Shown here: piece by piece, positions 1 through 10,995 of the stretch
Layout of the letters: the number at the start of each line of letters is the position of its first letter
Numbering within the stretch: position 1 is the stretch's first letter
Assembly (NCBI GenBank): GCA_039583875.1
Contig: CM077165.1
Span: 75,132,757 to 75,196,756, forward strand
DNA from: Platanthera guangdongensis
Taxonomy: Eukaryota; Streptophyta; Magnoliopsida; Asparagales; Orchidaceae
Reading direction: 5' to 3'
Length of the DNA stretch: 64,000 bases
Translations under genes and position numbers: made by a program
The notes under the pieces: model-generated
What the model was told of the DNA's origin: nothing
Seen by the model: the letters and a program-made list of their open reading frames with translations, nothing else
Database searches by the model: none

Positions 1-109
1 TTGAGGTGGTGGATGTCGTCAGGTGGCGGCACAGCCGCCGGAGGGCCGTTTTCCGGCGGTTCCACCAGGTTCAATTATCGTCCTGAAGCCATGGAAATTC
101 AAAATTGGT

Positions 110-129
110 TCGGGCTCAATTGAGCCCGA
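110..129. repeat. 20-bp perfect palindrome in chromovirus LTR
   Basis: TCGGGCTCAATTGAGCCCGA is its own reverse complement. It recurs in the two other LTR copies that cover this part (20566-20589 and 53052-53073), about 1.0-1.2 kb from the LTR start each time. The surrounding sequence is much less similar between the copies. This suggests a conserved dimer-binding site or a hairpin; its function is unknown. Confidence 0.8.
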
Positions 130-714
130 ACATTGAACCTAGACGTTGCTACGATCTAACCATGAGATAAGGGGAGGAGGAGGACCTTACCGCCGGCCTG
201 AAGTCGAGAATATCGCTGGGAAACCATCCTTGAAGGCGGTGCCGCTTGGTTTCTGCAAGTACACAGTGGGGAGGCTCGGTTTCTTCAGGTAAGGATTGGG
301 AAATCCTCCTCTCGGCCCACTGAAGGTGTTTAAAGCCTCAGATGGGGAGAGGAGAGGCTGGATCATCAATGGCCATTAATGGCCTTGAAAGCTTCCTCTC
401 GGCCTTGGTGGTTCAGTGCATCCAGCTAGTGGAAGAGCCCGGAAAGCCTCCTGATCTTTTCAGGGCTGTTAGGGGAGGTGAACCAAGCAAAGAAGAATGG
501 CCCTTGGCTTCCCCATGGCATGAATGGCCTTTACTCCATTTTCTCTCTCCTCCATTAAAGGGAAGTTTGAGTTTTTTCTCTCCTACCCCTCATGGCCGAA
601 TTTGTTCATCACTCTAGCCTATTGGCAGCCCATAAAATCATTATTATTAATTAAAATAAAGTTAACCCAAGTGGGGGGAAATGGGCTTGAGCTTGGGTTA
701 GCCCATTTGGGTTA

Positions 715-1290
715 ATTTGACTTAACCTTAAGGTAGAGTTGACCTTGGTCGACATGACCATTTGGGTTGACCCCAATGGGTCCTTGGTGACTCATTAGCC
801 TCCCCTAAGGTCTATGTAGGGTTTGGTAGGGTTGACTTGGCACCTTGGAGGTCACTTGACCCTTGGTAAGGGCACTTTGACCACTTTGGGGCTAGAGTTG
901 ACTTGGGTCAACTTGGTCTCTAGAACTGCGCCCAATGTGTCCTTAGTGACCCATTAAGCTCACTTTAGGTCTAGGAAGACCTGGGCAAGGTTGGTTGGGC
1001 ACATTAAAGGCCAACTCCCCTTTGTTAAGGCACCTTGCCCAATTTAGGCCTATGTTGGTCCTAGGTCAAATTGGCCACTTTGGGTTGACTCCAATGGACC
1101 CTTAAGGCTCTAGTGGACCCTCTAATAGGTTAGTGATGTTGTGGTGGAGTCATGGAGTCATGGTGAAGCCCTAAGGTCAAACCCTAGGTTTTGTGATGAG
1201 GTTGTGCCATAGGCAGACCAAGGTGATTCTCACCTTGGCCTTCTATTACTTGGCCCTTTTTAGCTTCTTAGGTTTTTGTCATGACCTAGT
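715..1290. promoter_or_regulatory. TTGAC (W-box-like) cluster in LTR of A
   Basis: About a dozen TTGAC or GTCAA cores occur here, many as TTGACC or TTGACT, which is the W-box core bound by WRKY factors. The cluster lies in the first 650 bp of the LTR on the minus strand, where U3 promoter elements are expected. Equivalent clusters are present at 19600-19995 and 53640-54015. Binding is inferred from the motif alone. Confidence 0.5.
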
Positions 1291-1639
1291 CAAGGCAAAA
1301 CCACTCTTAGGGGTCTAGTTGGAAATGGGATGTTACAAATCCCAATAAACAAAACAAAGATTTCGTCCCCGAAATCAAGGTTAAGCCTAAGGGAATTTCT
1401 ATCGAAGAAAAGGAAACTTGTAACATCCCATAAGAAGTGAAAGATTACATCTCGACGCCATGTTTGCTAAGTGGGGTTTAAAGGGAAACCAAAATCTATG
1501 ACCAATTCGCCCAATTGGCAAATCCAAGATCCCAATAAACAAAAGATTAGTCTCTACTCTTCCTAGAGCAGCCCTACTAGTTTAAAACAGGAAAGTAAAT
1601 TGAACATCTTGAGAGGTTGTGAGGTATACCTGACTGAAC

Positions 1640-2447
1640 AGCTCTGGATACCTTTATCACATCAGGTCCTGTAGTTTCCAGGTATGCTCCTCCTGGCCGT
1701 GGTTTCTCCATAGAACTTTAACTAACAGAACCTTCTTGCGACATAAGATCTGTACTCCTCTGTCATCGATCCGAACCGGCTCCAAGTGAACTGACCCGTC
1801 TGAAGCTAACCGTCCATTTGGGGTTGAAATCTGCTGCTTCTAGCATAGTAGAGCCCTCCTAAGTGAAGAAATATGGAACACATCATGTAAACCTGTCAGT
1901 TCCGGTGGCAAATCCAGCTTGTAAGCTAGGGGCCCGATCCGCTCCAGGATCCTTTAAGGGCCCATATACCTAGGGCTGAGCTTCTTCTTCCGACCACGCA
2001 CATGTGAAACTCCGTGCATGGGCCGGATCTTCAAGAAAACCCGGTCTCCCACTTGAAACTCTACCTGACGGTGTCGGGCGTCATAATACTTAGTCTGTCG
2101 GCTCTACGCTTCCAGCATTCTGTCCCGTATCAGTCTCAACTGAGCCTCGGTGTCTTCGACAAAATCCGATCCCAACGCCTTCGGATCCTCGTCCTGAATC
2201 CATGAAAGCGAGTCCTACATCTCCTTCCGTACAAGGCTTCATAAGGAGCCATCCCTATGCTGGACTGGTAGCTGTTGTTATAGGAGAACTCGACCAGTGG
2301 TAAAAGCTTCTCCCAAGGTTCGTTTCGATCAAGAATGAATAGCCTTAGGAGGTCCTCCAATGTCCAGTTGGTGCATTCTGTCTGCCCATCCGTCTGGGGA
2401 TGAAATGTTGTGCTGAAGGTCAGCCGTATGCCTAAGTAAGTCTGCAC
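1640..2447 (-). pseudogene. Chromovirus A integrase C-terminus and chromodomain, broken
   Basis: On the minus strand, 2447 to about 2140 reads the end of the integrase core (HPQTDGQTE with the catalytic Glu, then [17 protein letters not shown]). After a frame change come the integrase C-terminal domain (QVGDRVFLKIRPMHGV) and, near 1900-1650, the LHDVFH segment and a chromodomain-like tail ending in HGQEEHTWKL. The chromodomain targets integration to heterochromatin in chromoviruses. The copy is dead: it has in-frame stops and frameshifts, and nothing upstream of the integrase Glu remains. The same domains are found in B (10554-10995) and G2 (from 45025). Confidence 0.85.
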
Positions 2448-3436
2448 GGATCTTCACTTCACAATCAGATTCTTATCCCTACGAATACGCCCGAGTAACA
2501 ATGAATATGGTTTACGTCCATTTCACTATATTTGCGACGCAAACTTAAATAGATGATGTCTAAGAGAAACCCAAGTCAGGAACTAATTTGCCCAATAAAC
2601 AAAAGACAAGCCCCCAATAAACAAAAGATAAGCCCCCACCTACCTTGGGCTGAGTATCTTTGATATTACCATGTTATGTCCATCCTAGCTGGGTGACAAT
2701 CCCTAGGGCATCAATCTTTAACTTGGGGTTCCAACCTGAATCTGTTGATATACTCCATACTTTAAACCCTACGAGTCATATTTACGACAACCTTATCCGG
2801 GTCAAAATGTTCCCAATCCCAACTGGGTCTCTTCCGAACTTGAATTCCTATCCGACCTTCGGTGTTTGTCGTGGTGGTTGTCTCCAGGTAATCTTGTTAC
2901 TGGTATGAGGGTTGAGACTATGTGTCTTCTACTATTCTGCTAATGGATTATTGGTCTCAATTCTCCTTAAAGCAGTCCTACCAGTTTGAGTAATCCTTGA
3001 TTGGGACCGTAGAGCCACCTGAGTTTATGGCTTAGGTAGCCATTCCCGTGTTATACTCCTCCTTTAATATCTTTAGGTATCTCCTTAGCTTAACCGAGTT
3101 CATACCCAAGGTCTATTTCATACTAGGGCATACTATAAGTTATCGTGGTTAGTCATGTCTCCTATTGGGTTGAGTCTAGCGTATTGACTAGAGAATTATA
3201 AGATGGGATTTTCGCAGCCGGAGGTGCTCCCTGCTGGGGGCAGGGTTTGCCGCAGGCTACAAAAAAAAGAATTCCAATTGCTAGCTAATGAACAAGTGGA
3301 ATTAATGAAAAGGTGGACTTTACATGTGATTCCCCTTATGGGCACACCACTGCTTCCGCTGCTTAGTTTGTCCCCAAACTAAACTCGCGCGGGGGTGACC
3401 CAGGGGTTGTGGACTATTACTTTTCGATCGAGGTTT
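2448..3436 (-). other. Degenerate interior of chromovirus A
   Basis: No gene can be supported in this kilobase. It contains extra copies of the CCCAATAAACAAAAGA motif (near 2585 and 2610), which otherwise flanks the LTR junction (near 1340) and recurs near 1530. A stretch near 2960-2985 resembles 1565-1590, suggesting that 3' untranslated sequence was duplicated or rearranged. From about 3290 the sequence is the leader next to the primer site; it matches the leader of B at 9010-9170 in inverted orientation. Confidence 0.5.
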
Positions 3437-3448
3437 CCTCTGATACCA
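3437..3448 (-). other. Primer-binding site of chromovirus A (tRNA-Met type)
   Basis: The minus strand reads TGGTATCAGAGG two bases after the LTR end GGGTCTTACA. This is the standard complement of the 3' end of initiator tRNA-Met used to prime minus-strand DNA synthesis. It fixes the polarity of A and the LTR boundary at 3451. Confidence 0.85.
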
Positions 3449-3450
3449 CT

Positions 3451-6073
3451 TGTAAGACCCCCCCCCCCCTTTTTAAACATCGGGGTCTTAGGCCTAGAAT
3501 CGCCGCTTTGCGGTCACACCTTCACTCCCTGAAGGGTCATCACCATGAAACGCTGATTCTGGAGGCCGATTCGATCACAAAAAAGCAACAAAAGTAGTGT
3601 AAACACAAGTGAGGTAAAACTCTAACCAAAAGTCCACAATAAAATCACATCAGAGAAATAATATCTCCACGAATGGAGAGTCCACAAAATATAAATGTAC
3701 TGAAAATAAGGGCTTAAGCTCGATACACCAAATCCTCACTACATAGTCACTCAAGTGAAAGCAAAATAAAACACTACTAAGGTCAGGGGCTCACAGTCCC
3801 TATCGTCTGAACTCCGGTGCTAGACTGCCCCATCCCCAAGGGTGCCGACCTGCGGGGCTGCTCCTCCATACTGGGCTCCATGGTCCCCTAAAATCATGTG
3901 GTTCGAAAACCTTTAGTCTAAAAGACAAAGTCCTATCATCCCCCACCCCTTCCCCCATGGCCCCGAGGCACCGAGTGGAGAGAAAGAAAGGGGAGTACTT
4001 GAAGGTGGAGAGTAAATCAAGAAACAGATGGTCGCGGACCTATACTAGTAATTTTATAGTACATATGACAGTAAATTAAAGTATGAAAAGTAACCTTAAC
4101 TTATATGGAAACATATAAACAAGGGATCTTTTACACGGCTCCCATCGTACAAAGAGTCCTATACCAATTTATATGTTGGGGTGTCGGTTATTATCAGCAA
4201 TATATATATAAATAATTTAACCTTAATTTATAAACTTGCCCACACAAGCTTATGGACCAAGTGGTCGTTTTGCAGGGCCTATTGTATAAGCGTCTCATAC
4301 CACTTATACAATAGGTGACAGGGGTTTTATGCTATGATTATGCTATGTCATACAAGTGGGTTATGATGCGATCATGCAAGTGCAACTAACCCACCCGACT
4401 CTGTGCACACAGACCATTATTTCCCCCTTTCTGGAGCCGAACCTCCCAGGATACCTCCGTAGTGGCAGACGAAAGCGGTGGGTTGGGCCTCGCCCATCTC
4501 TAAACTAGTAAAGCACTACCGGTCAGACCTATCGTACGCCTCAACGCTGGTGCACTAAGCGGACTCCTGCGTTCTCTTGTCGGCTGGCGCACCGGACTTC
4601 TGTTGGCCAAGTGCTAGCCACACTTGCCGAGTCAATGTATTGGCGTCGGTGCATCGACACTATAATACCGAAGACCCACTACCTTTTCTTTATGCACATG
4701 CAACCTTATGTATCAGCACCGAGCCAAAGCTCCCCGGACCATCCCGTCCGTCACAAACATCAACCGAGCCAAAGATCTCCGGACCATCCCGTTCGTCACA
4801 AACATCAACCGAGCCAAAGCTCACTGGGCCATCCTGCCCCTCACAAATATCAACCAAGTCAAAGCTCGCCGGGCCATCCTGCCGCTTTCCACAACCACCG
4901 AGCCTACCACCCGAACATCCTAGTCAAACTAACTTCCCGAGACACCGGGGTGTGTGAAAGTGAACCCCTAATTATTCTAGTTGCTCTTTAATATTTATCA
5001 CTCATACAGTTTACGTTAGCCCAGGACTGCCCAAGGTATACCCCGTAAAGTGCTCTTGAAGGCACTAGGAACTACGATGAGATTACCCCCAAAGCTCTCT
5101 TTCGTAAGGCACTTACTATTATTGGTTGCTACCCAATTTCCCAACCCTTAATTAATTTTACTGAATCTAGCCCTACTGCATTAAACACTTCCTCCCTACG
5201 GGAAGGACGATCTTTCGCCGATCCCGAGCACCACCTAACACTAGTCAACCTCACACTCTACTAATCCTGTCTTCCAATGATGAACTCCTTTATTTACCCA
5301 AACCAGCAACCTACTAAGGATTCAACTCTTCAAAATTCATTACCCACTCTAGTTCAGTTTCCACAGTTACTATATGCACACCACCCTATACTATATGAGA
5401 TGTATAAAGGAGGTACTCCAGATTGTCTTCCAAATCTCCTATAAAATTTAGCAGAGGTCCACCATAACAAGTTTAGTCTAAATCGGAGATTCATATTTTT
5501 TTTCTAATTAATTTGATATTTATTGAATTTTCCCAAAGTTTGGCCACGGGCAATTTTGAACATGAACTAGATGATCTACTTAAGTAATGGCCACCCAAAA
5601 CTTTAGATCACTAAATAACAGAGATATATTATAAGATACTAATTTCCATAATTTTTCAGAGAGTATTTGACCTCTAATTAATTTATCCAAAATAATTCCT
5701 TTAATCATATATAAAGAAGGAAGTACCAAAATTACTCATCATAAAATTATATAAAAATTACAGAATCTTAATATGGTACAGAGAGAGTCATTGTGCAAAA
5801 ATCATAATTTTACAGGCTTGATAGACTCTAAAATAAATTTAATTATTTTTCGTGGGAAACAGTACTTAATGAAGCAACCCTTAGAATTAGTCTTCCAAAA
5901 ATTTCATAAAAATTCACAGAGCTTTAAAACATAATAAAAAGTCCTCTGACTATAATTCATCAATTTCTAGCAAGTAGTTACTTCATAATAAATTTCTAAG
6001 TAAATAATACAAATTACCAAATTGTTAATGTAGTATCCAAAATAATAATCCTAAATTCATAATAAAATCTCCA
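3451..6073 (-). repeat. Chromovirus A 5' LTR, truncated
   Basis: The LTR terminus TGTAAGACCC (plus strand) lies at 3451, beside the primer site. The segment matches, inverted, the B LTR from about 6500 to 9000, and more distantly the G2 LTR at 49462-51600. For example, the 'gcccaggactgcccaaggtata' block near 5027 matches 7520-7555 inverted and 51010-51035 directly. Only the terminal 2.6 kb of a 4.6-5-kb LTR is present; it stops at about 6073 where the oppositely oriented B LTR begins. It includes a C-rich tract (3458-3472) and a 45-bp tandem repeat. Confidence 0.8.
4717..4895. repeat. 45-bp tandem repeat (4 units) in LTR
   Basis: Four units of about 45 bp start near 4721, 4766, 4811 and 4856, each with a GAGCCAAAG core and a CCATCC(C/T)G block. 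Because 45 is a multiple of three, the array reads as an open frame of 15-residue repeats on the plus strand. That ORF is antisense to the element and lies inside an LTR, so I do not treat it as a gene. The inverted B LTR has a decayed version near 7640-7810. Confidence 0.7.
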
Positions 6074-9000
6074 GAGCTTGAACTTTGGAAATTTGTGAAG
6101 GGCATGAGGTGATATGCCTTTGGTTGGACTTGGTGTTTAGTCCATGTGATCCAAGGGTGGTGAAAAGCCCTAGGGAGAGATATGGTGAGATTTGGATACA
6201 TGCACACCACTTAAACCACTTGGTTAGTTTTTTTGGTCCATACACCTTAGGGAATGTCTAGTGGCTCATATTACTTTGGAACTGCATGATATTTTGGTAG
6301 AGGTCATTTTCTTAATCATATTAACCACTGAAATATACTACATATTGTTTGGATGAGTTTACAAGTGGTTTCCTTTGAAAAGTGCACTATCATGAGTTGT
6401 CTTGAAGAATTTTATTATGCGACTTCCTAACCTTGGGTTTGGATGATATTTAGTCAAGCTATGTTTTAAGACTATAACAAGCCCTAGAAATTTTTAATAT
6501 GAATTTTTGATCATTATATGGGCTACGTCATTCATAACCCATCAAGTTGCACCTTCTACTTAGAAAGTTTTTATGAAAAACCACTCAATAGAAACTTATG
6601 AAATTTGGAAAGAAGAACTTTATTGACATTTTAAAACTCTGTGAATTTTTATGGAATTTTTGGAAATCTATCTGTAGGGGTTGGTTCACAAGGTGTCGTC
6701 TTCTAAGTAAAAGTAATTGAATTTATTTTGATACTTATTATACTTGATAAAATGTGATTTTTGGTCAGAGGCCCTTTCTGGTCATCCTTGAGATTCAGTA
6801 ATGTTTCTACAATTTTCTGATGATTAGCTTTAGTACTTTCTTCTTTACCAATACTTAATGGCTTATTATTGGATTAATTAATTAGAGGCCAAACCTTTTA
6901 TGGAAAATCATGAAATTTGGTATTTATTGTTATTCCTCTGTTATCTAGTGTTCATAATTTTTGGGTGGCCATTATTTGAGAAAATATTGTACTTCATGTT
7001 CAAATTACCCATGGCCTAACTTTGGGGAAAATTAATAAAATACCAAATTAATTAGGAAAACTATAAGTTTCTGAAGATAGGCTAATCATGTCATGATAGG
7101 CCCCCATTAAATATCTTAAGGCTTGTGGATGAAAATTTGGAGTACTTCTTATCATGTACAACATATAGTATAGGTTGGTCTGCATATAGTAAAACTGTAG
7201 AAAATGCGATAGCGTTTGAATTAGGCATATGGGTTGGGGTTAATAGTTAGCTGGTTTGGGTAAAATGAGACTGTGTTCATCATTGGAAGTTGTGATGAGG
7301 AAAATACGGGGAAGACTATGATTGGGGGGTGCTCGGGATCGATGAAAGATCGTCTTTCCTGTGGAGAGACAGAGAGGGTCAAAACACAGTAGGGTTAGAT
7401 CCAGAGTAATATTAAAAGGGGATCGGTAATCGGGTATTAACCAATAACAGTAAGTGCCTGGTGAAAGGGAGGTTTGGGCTTCAGCCCATCGGAGTTCCTA
7501 GTGCCCTATTAGAGCCCTTCACCGGGAATACCTTGGACAGTCCTGGGCTAAACTAAAGCGTAAGAAAAATCAATGTTTAAGAGCAACTAGTATAACTAGG
7601 GGTCCACTTTCACACATCTCGGTGTCTCGGGAAGTTAGGTTGGCTCATACGGGCAGTAGGCTCGGTGTTTTTGGTGATGAGAAGGTCCCCCCAGCGAGTC
7701 GATGGCTTGGCAGATCATTGTGACGGACAGGATAGTCAGGGTAGCTTTTGCTCGGTTGTTGGTTGTGATGGGCGTGTTAGTCTGGGGAGCCTTGGCTCGG
7801 TGGTTGATACATCAAGATTGCATGTGCATAAATTCTAAGGTGGTGGGTCTTCGGTGTTGGAGGGTCGATGAACCTATGCCAATATATTGACTCGGCAAGT
7901 GTGGTTTAGCACTTCGCCAATTTAAGTCTGGTGGACCAGCCGATAAACAGTACGCAGGAGCTCCACTTAGTGTACTAGTATTGAGGCGTACGATAGGTCT
8001 GACTAGTAGTGCAATTACCAGTTCAGAGGTGGGCGAGGCCCAACTCACCGCTTCTGTTTGCCACTACAGAGGTATCCTATGAGGTTAGGCTCCAAAAAGG
8101 GGGAACTAAAGGTCTGTGTGCACAGAGTCGGGTGGGCGTGTTGCTCTTGCGTGATTCATGGAATAATATAGCATTACATAAATCATTACATTTAAATCGA
8201 CACCCTGACGTATAATTCGGTATGGGACTTTTTATACGATGGGAGCTTGTAAAAGATCCCTTAACTTATAAGTTTATATGGGCATTCATATAAGTTAAGT
8301 TTAATTGTTTCTTAGTTTACCTTTCATATAGTTACTGCTCTGCTTTACTTTCTACCTTACTCCTAGCTTGTACCTTCCTCCATTAGCTGTAAATACATTA
8401 TTAAGAACTGCTAGAGTATGTCCAACATCACCTGTCTTATTTATTCTCCACCTTCATTAACTTTCCTTCTCCCCGATCAGTGCCTAGGAGCCATGGGGGG
8501 AGGGGTAGGGGATGATATTGCTTAGACATTTTGACTAACGGTTTTCGGACAAAATCATTTTAGGGGATCGTGGAGCCCAGCTTGGAGGCGCAGCCCAGAG
8601 GTCGGCACGCTTGGAGACAGGACAGTCTAGCACTGGAGTTCAGACAGCTGGGACAGTGAGTCTCGTTCGCTAGTAGTAGTTAGAGATTTTCTTCTGCGAT
8701 GAGTGACTTGTAGTGAGGACTTTGATGTACCGGGCATGAGACCTATTTCCAGTACTTTTATTATTATTGGTGTGCACTCTCCCTTCATGGAGGAAGATTA
8801 CTATATATGTGATTATTATGGACATGTGTTAGAGTTCTAATTTCATGTACTCTCATACTTTTGCTACAATTCTGTTGTCGATATGGCTGGCAGGATCGAC
8901 GTTTTGTGGTGATGACCTTCCCAGGCGTGATAGTGTCACCACAAAGCGATGGTTCTGGGCCTAAGACCACATGGTTTAAAAAGAAAAATGGGGTCTTACA
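6074..9000 (+). repeat. Chromovirus B 5' LTR, 5'-truncated
   Basis: This plus-strand LTR ends GGGTCTTACA at 9000, two bases before a TGGTATCAGAGG primer site. Its left end at about 6074 starts in mid-LTR: 6075-6165 matches 21533-21630 of B's 3' LTR in the same orientation. About the first 2.1 kb is therefore missing. The remainder pairs with the A LTR (3451-6073) as an inverted repeat. Confidence 0.8.
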
Positions 9001-9002
9001 AG

Positions 9003-9014
9003 TGGTATCAGAGG
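9003..9014 (+). other. Primer-binding site of chromovirus B
   Basis: TGGTATCAGAGG lies two bases after the LTR end, complementary to initiator tRNA-Met. The leader that follows (9015-9173) contains no ORF. Confidence 0.85.
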
Positions 9015-9173
9015 GAAAACACGATCGAAAAAGTAGCAGTCCACTAACCCTGGGTCACCCCCCGCACGAGTTTAGTTTGGGCACAAACTAAGCAGTGGAA
9101 ACAGTGGTCTGCACATATGGGGATCACGTGTAAATTATCCACTTTTAACTAAGTTTGGGTCAATTGCTTACAA

Positions 9174-10330
9174 ATGGTCTTTGTTACGCAGCCTCCGACA
9201 TAGCCTACACCACAGGGCAGAGCCCAGCAAACTCTAAATGTTGCACCACCTACCCCGGCCCCCACTCCATCTCTACAGTCGGAGGTGGCGCAGACTCTGA
9301 CAGCCATTCTGGAGGCTTTCATGGCCCAGCAGGTTCCGGCTCTGTAGCCAAACTCGAGGGCCAATTGGATGAGCATCTTCCGAGGACATTCTCCCCCATC
9401 TTACTTGGGGACAGAGTCGGCTGTACGGATAGAGGAGTGGCTTGACATCATATACGAGATGCTGACCGGGATACGGTGCCCATGGGAGGAGAGGGTGACT
9501 TTGGTCGTCTCTTGCTTGGAGTCCCACGCCAAGAGTTGGTGGAAGACACTGTTGGACATGACATTTATAGATAAGGAGGTTGCTGACATTACTTGGGAGT
9601 AGTTCAGGGCCGCTTTATTGGAACACTTCATTGCACAGTCGGCAAGAGATGAGCTAGAAGACAGGTTCCTGCAGTTGAGGCAGGGCAACAAGACGGTGGT
9701 GGAGTACCACTGGGAGTTCAATCATTTAGCCCGATTTGCGGACTCCTATCAGCTGGATGATGCAGGATACATCAAGAGGTTCTATAAGGGTCTACAAGAG
9801 GAATTGACAGAGGCTCTTTTGTTCATATCTGATGGGTCTATACCTTGGATGTTGGAGATGACAAAGAGGATTGAGTCAAATTAGCACACAACTCGAGGCC
9901 GGAAGAGTCCAACAGAGGATCAGGGCCAGGGAGCCAGAAATGATCAGAGAATGGGCCGCATTGCTGATGGGAGAGATAGGAGGAGAGCAGAGGACCAACC
10001 TCGTCAAGAGGTGAAACAGGAGCCGAGGGAGCCGTTGGTAATGGCTCCTCAACCTCTCCAGATGTTGAGATACAGAGACCCGGGGGTATGGCATTTCCCC
10101 TTACCGAGTGCTATAACTGTCATTAGGTAGGGCATATCCGGAGAAACTGCCCCCATGAGGGGGCACCCCTACCAGCACCACAGGCTGCCCCGCCTGCTCA
10201 GCAATTTGGTGGTCGAGGACGCGGCCGAGGATATAGATTCTAGGGCGGAGACTGCAGACATGATAGAGGGCAAGTGTATGCCTTGAATCTGGCTCAACCT
10301 CGGAACATAGAGCAAGTGATAACAGGTATG
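9174..10330 (+). pseudogene. Chromovirus B gag, broken
   Basis: ATG at 9174 opens a frame that reads through several stops (the first after seven sense residues, another at 9603) to 9884. It has the retrotransposon Gag signature: WW in AKSWWKTLL, then FRAALLEHFI, RQGNKTVVEYHWEFNHLARF and KRFYKGLQEEL. After a frame change, a CCHC knuckle (CYNCH, a stop, then VGHIRRNC) is readable near 10110-10160, followed by an RGRGRG-rich tail and a NIEQVITG-like end near 10320. Gag forms the virus-like particle. Its close relative is G2 gag (48150-49275). The start was chosen for position after the leader and for frame agreement. Confidence 0.8.
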
Positions 10331-10437
10331 CCAGTAATTTTAAGTTCTTTTCTTTCCTAAAAATCTAGACTTATGGATATATAATTGTTAGAACTAGAAA
10401 GGAAAACCGTAACTAGATTTCTAAGATATTTAACTAC

Positions 10438-10553
10438 CCCAGGCATAGTCTTCGTCGGCGGCAAGCCCGCTTATACTCTATTCAATACGGGTGCTTCACA
10501 CTAATTCATGTCGGAAGCCTTTGTGGAAGGACTAGAAGGCCTGGTGCGATTGA
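10438..10553 (+). pseudogene. Chromovirus B aspartic protease scrap
   Basis: A short segment reads AYTLFNTGAS, a decayed LFDTGAS active site with Asp changed to Asn, then FVEGLEGL. It matches the first 30 or so residues of the G2 protease (from 48047). It is fused directly to the integrase tail at about 10553, so the rest of protease, all of reverse transcriptase and RNase H, and the integrase catalytic core are deleted. Confidence 0.7.
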
Positions 10554-10995
10554 TACGAGACAGGATGTTGGAGGCCTAGAGTATGCAGGCTAAGTATTAC
10601 GATGCTCAGTATCGTCAAGTAGAGTTTTAGGTAGGAGACCAGGTATTTTTGAAGATTCAACTAATGCATGGAGTCTCGCTGGTGCGTGGTCAGAAGAAGC
10701 TCAGCCCGAGATACATGGGGCCTTACAGGATCCTGTAACGGATCGGCCCCTTGGCTTATAGACTAGAGCTGCCGATAGAGCTAGCGGGTTTGCATGACGT
10801 CTTTCACGTCTCCTCCCTGAGGAGAGCTCTAGTTCGGCCGGAGCAGCAGATTACCACTACAGATGGGCCTATAGCTTCTGATCGATCGATGTACCTGGAG
10901 CCAATCCGGATAGACGATACTGGGATACGGGTCCTGCGACACAAGAAGGTCCCGTTGGTCAAGGTCTTGTGGAGGAATCATGGGCAAGAGGAGTA
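10554..10995 (+). pseudogene. Chromovirus B integrase C-terminus and chromodomain, 5' part
   Basis: The plus strand reads IRDRMLEA, then AKYYDAQYRQVEF, VGDQVFLKI, LAYRLELPIELAGLHDVFHVSSLRRAL and a chromodomain-like tail (EPIRIDDTGIRVLRHKKVPL, WRNHGQEE). In-frame stops interrupt the first third; the segment from about 10740 is open. It breaks at 10995 where element C is inserted, and the tail resumes at 19216. The joined tail matches the A copy (1650-1700). Confidence 0.85.

Larger units (their letters stand above)
1..1337 (-). repeat. Chromovirus A, 3' LTR (partial, off left edge)
   Basis: Read on the minus strand, an LTR starts at 1337 with TGTAACATCCC and runs off the window. The same start is seen at 19378 (plus) and 54088 (minus), and all three copies share the TTGAC-rich stretch and a 20-bp palindrome. 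The sequence just inside (1338-1372) is the purine-rich 3' junction, with a GGGGACGAAAT motif matching the one at 19345-19360. LTRs of this family run from TGTAACATCC to GGGTCTTACA and measure 4627 bp in the complete copy (49462-54088). Small ORFs in this stretch look like chance: they are not shared in frame by the other copies. Confidence 0.85.
3290..9175. repeat. Large imperfect inverted repeat from two facing chromovirus LTRs
   Basis: Arms of about 2.6 kb (3451-6073 against 9000-6500) extend outward through both primer sites and leaders (3290-3450 against 9001-9175). About 400 bp in the centre is unpaired. Matching blocks keep an offset of roughly 100 bp along the arms, so the pairing is colinear with small indels. 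Both LTRs are cut at the shared centre, which points to an inverted recombination or a deletion between two oppositely oriented elements. Confidence 0.7.

Noticed and set aside
4577..4991. ORF with 15-residue repeats
   Set aside because: It is an antisense reading of a 45-bp tandem repeat in an LTR and is absent as a frame from the other LTR copies.
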